Both the position numbers and the translations under genes were made by a program. This document shows positions 1 to 7,500 of a DNA stretch of 11,063 nucleotides, one piece after another (the first letter of the stretch is position 1; each line of letters begins with the position of its first letter). The DNA lies in assembly GCA_949746285.1 (NCBI GenBank), contig CATJZH010000079.1, positions 1-11,063 of the forward strand. The letters run 5' to 3'. The notes beneath the pieces are model-generated. The model saw only the letters and a list, made by a program, of their open reading frames with translations. It had not been told where the DNA came from and made no database searches. The stretch comes from an uncultured Clostridia bacterium. Its GTDB lineage: Bacteria; Bacillota; Clostridia; TANB77; CAG-508.

Positions 1-29
1 AAATTGTAAATTCAAAAGAACAAGTATAA
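1..29 (+). pseudogene. addA: End of the upstream piece of a split addA (in-frame stop)
   Basis: Reading from position 3 gives IVNSKEQV followed by TAA at 27-29 and then DKKIGYRDVTYRDIVILLRS in the same frame. AddA-type helicases normally read through here with a pattern like V-Y-D-K before the conserved Y-R-D-I-V-I-L-L-R-S block. The TAA therefore sits where a tyrosine codon (TAT or TAC) would be expected, one base away. This is the tail of the N-terminal part of the gene, whose ATPase motifs lie outside the window. Whether the stop is real or a sequence error cannot be decided here. Confidence 0.6.
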
Positions 30-179
30 GATAAAAAAATTGGATATAGAGATGTAACTTATAGAGATATTGTAATATTACTTAGGTCTACTTCTAAATT
101 ATCACCAATATATGAAAAAGAACTAATTAAAAGAAATATTCCTGTCTTTTCTGATACTTCAAACGAATATTTAGATACA

Positions 180-1913
180 ATGGAAATACAAACAATCATA
201 AGTTTATTGAAAATTCTAGATAATCCAATAGATGATATTTCACTAGTTTCAGTATTACGTTCTGAGATTGGGACATTTTCAGATAATGAGATCGTTCAAA
301 TAAGACTTTGTGATAGAAACTCTAATTTTTATGATAGCTTAAATATAGCTAAAGAAAAATTAGATGGTAATTTAAAAAATAAAGTTATTAACTTTCTAAA
401 GAAATTAGATATGTGGAAAGAAGAAAGTGATTATTTAAGTTTAGCTGAGCTAATATGGAAAATATACGTAGATACAGGATTTTATAATTATGTTGGTCTT
501 ATGCCAAATGGGAATTTGAAACAAGCAAATTTAAAAATGTTATTTGAACGAGCAAAAGATTATGAAAAAACTAATTTTAAGGGATTATTTAATTTTATAA
601 GATTTATAGAAAAATTAAAAATTGGAAATAGTGATATGTCAGCAGCAAAAGTAATTGGTGAAAATGAAAATGTTGTTAGAATTATGAGTATTCATAAAAG
701 TAAAGGTTTAGAATTTCCAATAGTATTTTTATGTAGTACATCAAAGAAAATAAATTTGCAAGATTTAAATTCAAATCTACTTTTACATGAAGAGATAGGG
801 ATAGGGCCACAATATATAAATTATGAAAAAATGATAGAATATTCTACTTCTGCTAAAGATGCAATTAAAATTATTTCAAAAGAAGAAAGCATTTCAGAGG
901 AAATGAGAGTTTTATATGTTGCTCTAACAAGAGCAAAAGAAAAGCTTATAATTACAGGAACAGTAAAAGACTATCAAAAAGAGCAAGATAAGAAAAAAGA
1001 ACTTTTAAAAATATATAAAAATAAAGATAAAATAAATCCAATTCTTTTAAAAAAATACATATCTTATTTAGATTGGATAGAACTTGTAGCTTTAAATAAT
1101 AAACTAGATAATTTAATTACAATAAACGTATATTCTAAAAATAAAATAGTTCAAAAGGAAGAAAAAGAGATTAATATAAGAGAATTCGATTTTGAAAAGG
1201 TAACAGACTTTGAAAAATATGAAGAAGAATTGAATTGGAAATATGATAAAAAAATAGCAACTGAACTTCCAATAAAAAGTACAGTTAGCAAAGTAAAAGA
1301 AATGAAAAATGATTTAATACTACTGGATGAATTATCAAACAAAGATATTGAATTAAATTTAGTAACACCAAATTTTATAGAAATGGAAAAGATTACATCG
1401 GCTAGAAAAGGAACATTAATGCATTTATTTTTACAAAATATAGATTTTAATTTAGAATATAATATTGCAGAATTAGAAAAACTAAAAGAAACTCTAATAA
1501 TGAAAAAAATCGTATCTGATGAAGAAGCAGAGTTTATAAATTTAGAAAAAATACACATGTTTTTAAAATCTGATTTAGCTAATAAAATAAGAAAAGCTAA
1601 ATTAGTTGAAAAAGAAAAAGCTTTTTGTAAAAAAATAATGGCGAATGAAATTTTTGAAGATGCCAAAGATGAAACAATTTTGGTACAGGGAATTATAGAT
1701 TTATATGCAGTAACAGAAAATAATGAAATTATTTTGGTAGATTATAAAACAGATTTTGTAGAATATGAAAATATTTTAATAGGAAAATATAGTAATCAAC
1801 TTAAAATTTATAAACAAGCTCTAGAAGAAGCATTAAACAAAAAAGTGACACAAGTGTATATATATTCTATGTATTTAAATAAAGAAATAGCAGTAGACTT
1901 AAATTACTTATAA
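180..1913 (+). CDS. addA: ATP-dependent helicase/nuclease subunit A, C-terminal part (AddA)
   Basis: AddA is the UvrD-like helicase plus RecB-type nuclease subunit of AddAB, which processes double-strand DNA ends for recombination repair in Firmicutes. Counting from the ATG at 180, helicase motif V is at residues 165-179 (VVRIMSIHKSKGLEF) and motif VI at 240-253 (EEMRVLYVALTRAK). The C-terminal nuclease domain keeps H415 in GTLMH, D507 in QGIID, D521 and K523 in DYKTD, and Q540 in YSNQ, so the nuclease residues look intact. The ATG at 180 is only the first in-frame start after the stop at 27-29. AddA homology continues upstream to position 3 and no ribosome binding site precedes 180, so it is unlikely to be a natural start. 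Full AddA is about 1200 residues; 627 sense codons lie between the stop and the end. No terminator follows; the promoter of the next gene starts 4 bases after the stop codon. Confidence 0.9.
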   Translation: MEIQTIISLLKILDNPIDDISLVSVLRSEIGTFSDNEIVQIRLCDRNSNFYDSLNIAKEKLDGNLKNKVINFLKKLDMWKEESDYLSLAELIWKIYVDTGFYNYVGLMPNGNLKQANLKMLFERAKDYEKTNFKGLFNFIRFIEKLKIGNSDMSAAKVIGENENVVRIMSIHKSKGLEFPIVFLCSTSKKINLQDLNSNLLLHEEIGIGPQYINYEKMIEYSTSAKDAIKIISKEESISEEMRVLYVALTRAKEKLIITGTVKDYQKEQDKKKELLKIYKNKDKINPILLKKYISYLDWIELVALNNKLDNLITINVYSKNKIVQKEEKEINIREFDFEKVTDFEKYEEELNWKYDKKIATELPIKSTVSKVKEMKNDLILLDELSNKDIELNLVTPNFIEMEKITSARKGTLMHLFLQNIDFNLEYNIAELEKLKETLIMKKIVSDEEAEFINLEKIHMFLKSDLANKIRKAKLVEKEKAFCKKIMANEIFEDAKDETILVQGIIDLYAVTENNEIILVDYKTDFVEYENILIGKYSNQLKIYKQALEEALNKKVTQVYIYSMYLNKEIAVDLNYL

Positions 1914-1916
1914 ATA

Positions 1917-1945
1917 TTTACAAAATCAGCCATTTAAGATATAAT
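1917..1945 (+). promoter_or_regulatory. Sigma-A type promoter for the 214-aa membrane protein gene
   Basis: TTTACA at 1917-1922 (-35) and TATAAT at 1940-1945 (-10) are separated by exactly 17 bases, close to the vegetative consensus. It lies just after the addA stop and about 31 bases before the next start codon. Confidence 0.75.
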
Positions 1946-1976
1946 ATACTATATATGTAATAAAAGGGGAAATAAT

Positions 1977-2621
1977 ATGGAAAGAATGAGAACATTCCTA
2001 TTATATGCTTTAGGAATTTTAGGATTTATGTTTTTATCATATGTTCTAGAAAATGGACTAATAGAAAATATGTATGTGAAGATGGCGGGAAACATCGAAA
2101 CATCTGAAAGTATTTCAGTAGAAGATGTTTCTGGAAAGGCTTCGAATGTTAATGGATTTATGAATTTTAAATTAACAAACGAAAATGTAAATGCAGAAGA
2201 TTTTTTTGTTAAAATAGATTTAATTAGTAAACAAGGATTACCAGCAGCGACTAAATATGTTCAGATAACAGACTTGCCAGTAGGACAAAGCAAAAATTAT
2301 CAAGTAAAATTTAAAGGTAGTGAAATAAGAGAATATAAAGTTTCTGTTGTAGATGAAGCACCAGATATGAGTAATATTATAAATATTTTAGGTTGGGAAA
2401 TCGATTTATCAGATGTGTTCGGGTTAGATTTAACAGATGCAGAAATCTTTGGAGTTAAGTTAAAAGATTTATTTAGCTGGAATAGCGCAAAAACAGCAGG
2501 ACAAAATGCATGGAATTGGTCAATAAATTTAGCAAAATCAATACCATGGTGGGGATATGCTATAGGAGCTGGAATTGTATTATGGTATTTACCTTCAGGT
2601 TATTTATTTGGAATAATATAA
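1977..2621 (+). CDS. Membrane-anchored protein of unknown function with an FxLYD-like domain
   Basis: I do not recognise this as a named family. It has an N-terminal hydrophobic helix (about residues 7-23), preceded by the short basic stretch MERMR. A probably extracytoplasmic beta-rich segment follows (about 44-126), with G-x-x-x-N spacing, a hydrophobic beta pattern and a late L-P-V-G-Q-S turn, which resembles FxLYD or similar Ig-like domains of Firmicute surface proteins. Next come a short amphipathic, Asp-rich part (about 135-165) and a second membrane segment near the C-terminus (about 190-213, starting PWWGYAIGAG). The start is supported by AAAAGGGGA at 1962-1970, six bases before the ATG. 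The gene has its own promoter and a strong terminator, so it appears to be monocistronic. The two membrane segments suggest an exported middle domain with both ends inside. Function is unknown; a role at the cell envelope is inference from topology only. Confidence 0.8.
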   Translation: MERMRTFLLYALGILGFMFLSYVLENGLIENMYVKMAGNIETSESISVEDVSGKASNVNGFMNFKLTNENVNAEDFFVKIDLISKQGLPAATKYVQITDLPVGQSKNYQVKFKGSEIREYKVSVVDEAPDMSNIINILGWEIDLSDVFGLDLTDAEIFGVKLKDLFSWNSAKTAGQNAWNWSINLAKSIPWWGYAIGAGIVLWYLPSGYLFGII

Positions 2622-2626
2622 AACCC

Positions 2627-2668
2627 AAAATAGTTATAATAAATTTTATTTATTATAACTATTTTTTT
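2627..2668 (+). terminator. Intrinsic terminator after the 214-aa protein gene
   Basis: The arms 2627-2643 and 2649-2665 are perfect reverse complements (17 bp) around the loop TTTTA (2644-2648), with a T run at 2662-2668. The stem contains only one G-C pair per arm, so its strength comes from length. It closes the unit 5 bases after the stop codon and separates it from the transketolase promoter. Confidence 0.85.
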
Positions 2669-2700
2669 GCGATAATATTATTTTATTACAAATTTTGTCC

Positions 2701-2729
2701 TTGCCAATAAAACGTAAATAATATATAAT
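2701..2729 (+). promoter_or_regulatory. Sigma-A type promoter for the transketolase operon
   Basis: TTGCCA at 2701-2706 and TATAAT at 2724-2729 are separated by 17 bases. A start of transcription near 2736 would give a leader of about 35 bases, too short for a riboswitch. No operator-like palindrome is evident around it. Confidence 0.75.
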
Positions 2730-2754
2730 TAAATAGAATAGAATTATATAAAAA

Positions 2755-2760
2755 AAGGAG
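2755..2760 (+). promoter_or_regulatory. Ribosome binding site of the transketolase N-terminal subunit
   Basis: AAGGAG lies nine bases before the ATG at 2770 and fixes this start. Confidence 0.8.
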
Positions 2761-2769
2761 AAAATTTAT

Positions 2770-3594
2770 ATGGTCGATTCTGTCTTTTTAAAGGATTTGG
2801 AAGAAAAATCTAAAAATATAAGAAGAAGCATTATTGAGATGGTATATTCAGCAAAATCAGGACATCCAGGAGGATCTTTATCAATAGCAGATGTTTTAAC
2901 TACATTATATTTTAGTGAAATGAATATAAATATAGATAATCCAAAAGATGAAAACAGAGACAGGCTAGTTTTATCAAAAGGACATTGTTCACCAGCGTTA
3001 TATGCTACTTTAGCAGAAAAAGGATTTTTTCCAAAAAAAGATTTAAAAACTTTTAGAAAGATAGATAGTTATTTACAAGGACATCCAGATATGAAAAAAA
3101 TACCAGGAGTAGATATTTCATCAGGTTCTTTAGGACAAGGATTATCTGTTGCAAATGGTATGGCAATAGCTGGAAAAATAGATAAAAAAGATTATAGAGT
3201 ATATGCAATAATGGGAGATGGAGAAATAGAAGAAGGTCAAATTTGGGAAGCGGCAATGACATCAAGCCATTACAAGTTAGATAATCTGTGTGCTATAGTA
3301 GATAACAATAATTTACAAATAGATGGTAAAATAGAAAATGTAATGAATCCATACCCAATAGATAAAAAATTTGAAAGTTTTGGATTTAATACAATAGTAA
3401 TAGATGGACATAATTTTGAAGAAATATTAAATGCATTTAGTAAAGCAAAAGAAACCAAAGGAAAACCAACTGCTATAATTGCTAGAACTACTAAAGGAAA
3501 AGGAATTTCTTATATGGAAGGAAATGCTTCATGGCATGGAAAAGCTCCAAACGAAGATGAATATAAACTTGCAATAGAAGAATTGTTAAAATAG
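2770..3594 (+). CDS. Transketolase, N-terminal (TPP-binding) subunit
   Basis: This is the cofactor-binding half of a two-gene transketolase. Transketolase moves a two-carbon ketol unit between sugar phosphates in the non-oxidative pentose phosphate pathway, in the cytoplasm. At 274 residues it is the usual length for the split form. It carries SGHPGGSLS (H32), the conserved SKGHCSPALY block (H72), GHP (H105) and the thiamine diphosphate/Mg motif GDG at 149-151 followed by DNNN at 178-181. It lacks the pyrimidine-binding and C-terminal domains, which the next gene supplies after 30 bases, so the two products should form a heteromeric enzyme. The start is supported by AAGGAG at 2755-2760. Split transketolases sometimes act in special sugar routes (for example apiose/apulose degradation), but no sugar transporter or kinase nearby supports that here. 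The exact substrate is undecided. Confidence 0.93.
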   Translation: MVDSVFLKDLEEKSKNIRRSIIEMVYSAKSGHPGGSLSIADVLTTLYFSEMNINIDNPKDENRDRLVLSKGHCSPALYATLAEKGFFPKKDLKTFRKIDSYLQGHPDMKKIPGVDISSGSLGQGLSVANGMAIAGKIDKKDYRVYAIMGDGEIEEGQIWEAAMTSSHYKLDNLCAIVDNNNLQIDGKIENVMNPYPIDKKFESFGFNTIVIDGHNFEEILNAFSKAKETKGKPTAIIARTTKGKGISYMEGNASWHGKAPNEDEYKLAIEELLK

Positions 3595-3613
3595 AATCTA
3601 TAAATTTTATGAT

Positions 3614-3618
3614 GGAGG
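3614..3618 (+). promoter_or_regulatory. Ribosome binding site of the transketolase C-terminal subunit
   Basis: GGAGG lies six bases before the ATG at 3625. A nearer ATG at 3620 is out of frame and too close to the site. Confidence 0.8.
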
Positions 3619-3624
3619 AATGTT

Positions 3625-4557
3625 ATGGACATAAATAATAAAAAAGCAACGAGGCAAAGTTATGGAGAAGCTTTAGTAGAGCTCGGAAAAGTAAATAAAG
3701 ATGTAATAGTATTAGATGCAGATTTAGCGGGTGCAACCAAAACTAATATGTTTGCAAAAGAATTTCCAGATAGATTTTTTGATTTAGGAATAGCAGAACA
3801 AGATATGATAGCAACAGCTGTAGGACTTTCTACCTGTGGTAAAATTCCATTCGCTAGTACTTTTGCAGTATTTGCAACAGGAAGAGCTTATGATCAAATA
3901 AGAAATAGTGTATGTTATCCAAATTTAAATGTAAAAATTTGTGCTACACATTCTGGAATTACTGTAGGAGAAGATGGTGCAACACATCAGATGTTAGAAG
4001 ATATAAATCTAATGAGAGGTTTGCCAAATATGACAGTTATTTCTCCATCAGATGATATTCAGGCTAAATGGGCAGTAAGAAAAGCAGCAGAAATTTATGG
4101 ACCAGTATATATAAGATTTGGAAGAGCAGAAACACCAATTATATATGATGAAAATTCTGAATTCGAAATAGGAAAAGCTATAAGATTTGGAGATGGAAAA
4201 GATGCTACAGTATTTGCAACAGGAATGATGGTGGCAGAAGCACTAAAAGCCAAAGAGATATTGGAAAAAGAGGGAATAAACATAAGAGTTATAGATTTTC
4301 ATACAATAAAACCAATTGATGAAGAAATTATTATACAAAGTGCTAAAGAAACAAAAAAATTAATTTCCATAGAAGAGCACAGTGTAATAGGAGGATTAGG
4401 AACAGCTATATCAGAGGTTTTAACTAATAAATATCCTGAAAAACTTGTGAGACTAGGAATAAAAGACTGTTTTGGAAAATCGGGAAATTGGAAAGAATTG
4501 CTTAAATATTTTGGGCTTACAAGTGATGAAATAGTAAAAAATATAAAAAATGCATAG
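3625..4557 (+). CDS. Transketolase, C-terminal (pyrimidine-binding) subunit
   Basis: This is the partner half of the split transketolase, at 310 residues, a normal length. The pyrimidine-binding domain (about 8-170) contains the catalytic glutamate E58 in GIAEQDM, which activates the thiamine ring. It also has the FASTFAVFATGRAYDQIR segment (76-93) and the THSG...EDGATHQ loop (108-122). The C-terminal transketolase domain runs from about 185 to 300 and includes IEEHSVIGGLG. The gene follows its partner by 30 bases with no promoter or terminator between, so the two are almost certainly co-transcribed and made together. The same two domains occur in 1-deoxyxylulose-5-phosphate synthase, but DXS is a single chain of about 600 residues, so transketolase is the better call. 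The downstream giant gene follows 30 bases after the TAG, again with no terminator. Confidence 0.93.
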   Translation: MDINNKKATRQSYGEALVELGKVNKDVIVLDADLAGATKTNMFAKEFPDRFFDLGIAEQDMIATAVGLSTCGKIPFASTFAVFATGRAYDQIRNSVCYPNLNVKICATHSGITVGEDGATHQMLEDINLMRGLPNMTVISPSDDIQAKWAVRKAAEIYGPVYIRFGRAETPIIYDENSEFEIGKAIRFGDGKDATVFATGMMVAEALKAKEILEKEGINIRVIDFHTIKPIDEEIIIQSAKETKKLISIEEHSVIGGLGTAISEVLTNKYPEKLVRLGIKDCFGKSGNWKELLKYFGLTSDEIVKNIKNA

Positions 4558-4571
4558 ATAAAAATAATAAT

Positions 4572-4578
4572 AAAAGGA
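4572..4578 (+). promoter_or_regulatory. Ribosome binding site of the 1983-aa protein gene
   Basis: AAAAGGA lies nine bases before the ATG at 4588. It is weaker than the GGAGG sites of the neighbouring genes, which may keep expression of the giant protein lower than that of the transketolase in the same message. Confidence 0.6.
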
Positions 4579-4587
4579 ATAAATTAA

Positions 4588-7500
4588 ATGGATGATAATG
4601 AAGAATTGAATGAAGATTTACCTCAAGAAAGTGAGTCTTCAACAAGACAAGTTAGTAATAAGAGTAATTTAGCAAAGAAAAAAATTCAAGAAAAGTTGTC
4701 AAAGTCTATAAAACAAAAAGCAGTAAAGCAAACTTTAATAAAAGCTTTATTGCCAATTTTGACGTATGTTATAGTATTTATAATAATACTAATAGTTATA
4801 ATAGGAATAGTATTATTTTTTATAACAATGCCTGGAATGGTTATAGAACAAATAAAAGAATTAGCAAAATCAGTAGGAAATGCTGTGGCGAGTTGGTTTG
4901 GAGCAGATACAACTAAGCAAGTAGAAGATGTTGAAATTTATGAGACTTTAGATTATTTAGAACAAATGGGATATGATTTAAAAGGATATGGCTTTTTAAC
5001 AGATTATGTAGGTGATGAAGATGATGGAGTTGAAAGAGATGATGAAGGTAAAATATCAAATGCGGAGAGCCAATTTGTATCATCATATTTAGTATCAGAT
5101 AATTATGTTTATACAATTAAAAACTTTAATCAAAAAGCTTCAAATCCTATATCAGCAATAGGTCAACATTTAGCTTCATTATTTACTCTTGGGCAAACAA
5201 ATCAATTCTGGTCAAGAGGAATGATAGATATATGGTTAGATGGTGGTGTAATTGGAAATAAAGGTGAATATTATAGTGTTTATAATTTAGGAAGTATAAA
5301 TGTAGATATAGAAAAGAAAGAACTAGAGATAAAAAGGGGTTGGCTTAACAATTCTATGAAATACAATTTAGATGGTTGGACAGGAAGATATGGAATGCCA
5401 ATAGACTTTTTAATATCAGTTCATTTAGCAACAATGATGCCAGATTTAGCTTATGATATGGCATCAAGCTTTGAAACAGTAATAGATCTTATGCTACATC
5501 CAATAGGAGGAGGCGAAGGAGATCAGAATACAGCAATTGGATATTATAAAATAGGAGATAGTTATAAATCATATGATGATTTTAAAAAAGCAGCGACATC
5601 AGGATTTACTGGTTCATTAAATTCTTGGAGAATAAGTAAAAAAGAAGCAAAAAATATTATGGATAATTTTGGGATAAAAAGTCCTGAAAATTGTATGGGA
5701 ACAGATGGTGTAGGAGAGGATGACATTGATAGTGGAAGTAAAACCCAAAAGCTTAATTATGGAACAATAGAAGTTAAGTGTGTTGGTGATGATGGATATG
5801 ACAGTGATGATAAAGGAAAAGAAAACAAGAAGGCAGCAGTTGATACATATAATGAAGTTTTGAATACATTAAAAGGATATGGATTAACTAAAGAAGCAGC
5901 GGAAGATGGAGGAATAAAATTATCAATATCAAGTCTAGATGAATATAAAGAAATGTTAGAAGAAGTACCTGAAAATGAAGATTTTTCAGGATTGTATAGT
6001 TATAAAGAGCCTTCTAGAAGTTTAACGACACAGATAACTTGGCAAACTAATGATGATGGATATGAATCATATACTGCAGAACTAACTTTAAATTACAACA
6101 ACTATATTTCAAAAGCAATGGCAGGAAATTCAAATAATGTTTTTAATTATATTACAATAAATTATAAATTAATAGGAACTTGGACACAAGAAAGAATTGA
6201 TGAATGGGTAAAAGAAAACGATATAACTGTTCCAGAAGAAGCAAGATGTTCTCAAGTAGATAAAGATGAAACTTGTTCAGCTTGTAGAGCATATGTACAA
6301 AAAATATATGATTATTTAAAAAAAGCAGATGTATCTGATTTGGAGATATATCAACCCTACATAGCTAAAGTAGAAGATCATTGGTATAGAGATGTATATT
6401 TTGTATCAGAACCTGGAAATGAATTTGTAGATTATGATTATGATTATGAAATTATGATGAAAGAAAGATGGACATTATATGAGACATATGGATCAAGTAA
6501 TCCAGACAAAGAAGGGGAATATAAATTATATGAAATAAATGAAGATGGTACATATAAGAAAGACGGAAATGATTATGTATTATTTGATGGAACACAAGAA
6601 GAAGCATCATCACAGGGAAAGAAAGTAGCTAAAAAAGCTAAAACCCAAAAAATATCTGACATGTCAGACGATTTAAAGTGGAATGAAATAAGTGGAATGC
6701 TATCAGCTTATCAAATTGATGGAGTAACGCAAAAAGATTTTCAAGCAGTTTATCCAGATATTGCTGAAGATGAAAAGGATTATGATATAAAAAAGAATGT
6801 GTATGTTTGTATAAAGACAACTGGAAATGTAAATCAAACAGGTGAAGGACAAAGAACAGAAACAAATCCTAAAATTAAAAAAATGTTTTTACAAAATACA
6901 TATTTAAAATATGATGGTTCACAAGAAACTGCTGAAATAATAACAGCTTTAAGAAAAAGCATAGATTCAGAAGGATATTATGGAACAGTAAAAGGACAAA
7001 ACTTTAAGGGAGATACTGTAGATTATACAGATATAACAGCAGAAGTAGATGGAAAAACCTATAAGGTATCAGATTATTCTGGAGAAGTATCATTAAATCA
7101 AGATTCTTTAAATGCATTTAGTATGTTAGAAAATGAGCATACATTAGATTCAGATTACATATATAGAGATTTTAAAGAGCTTGCAGTTGAATTAGGCTAT
7201 TTCGAAAAGGAAGAATTGACAGATGAAACACCAAGATTATTACAATTTTTAGTACCAGAAATAGGTTCTGGAGCTTATTCTGCTTCTAGTCTTAATGAAG
7301 CAAGCGAAACTGGTAAGAAAATAGCAGATGCAGCAAAAAGAGTTTATGATTATTGTAAAAAGCATGGATATCATTATGAAAATAATAAAAATGCTAGTGG
7401 ACTTATAGATTTATCTAAAGAAGATGGAAAGTCAACAATTGGAACAACTGCAACTAATTGTTCAAGCTTTGTTACAGCTGTGTTAGTAGAAGCAGGATTT

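Noticed and set aside
27..29. Stop codon recoding (TAA read as an amino acid)
   Set aside because: TAA is used as the true stop for the addA end, the 214-aa protein and the giant protein.
180..182. ATG at 180 as the natural start of a short stand-alone nuclease gene
   Set aside because: AddA-like sequence continues in frame upstream to position 3 and there is no ribosome binding site before 180.
1151..1666. 171-codon open frame on the minus strand within addA
   Set aside because: It lies wholly over conserved AddA sequence, reads as a Phe/Ser-rich mirror of AT-rich coding DNA, and has no binding site or promoter of its own. The other minus-strand frames over the transketolase and giant genes are rejected for the same reason.
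2510..2710. 66-codon frame overlapping the end of the 214-aa gene and the terminator
   Set aside because: It runs through the terminator hairpin and lacks a binding site; it is a frame shadow.
4516..4547. Possible promoter for the giant gene (CTTACA ... TATAAA)
   Set aside because: The spacing is 20 bases and the -35 match is poor; it lies in AT-rich coding sequence where such matches occur by chance.
2770..4557. 1-deoxyxylulose-5-phosphate synthase broken by a frameshift
   Set aside because: Both halves have their own start and ribosome binding site and are full length for split transketolase subunits, and DXS is a single chain of about 600 residues.
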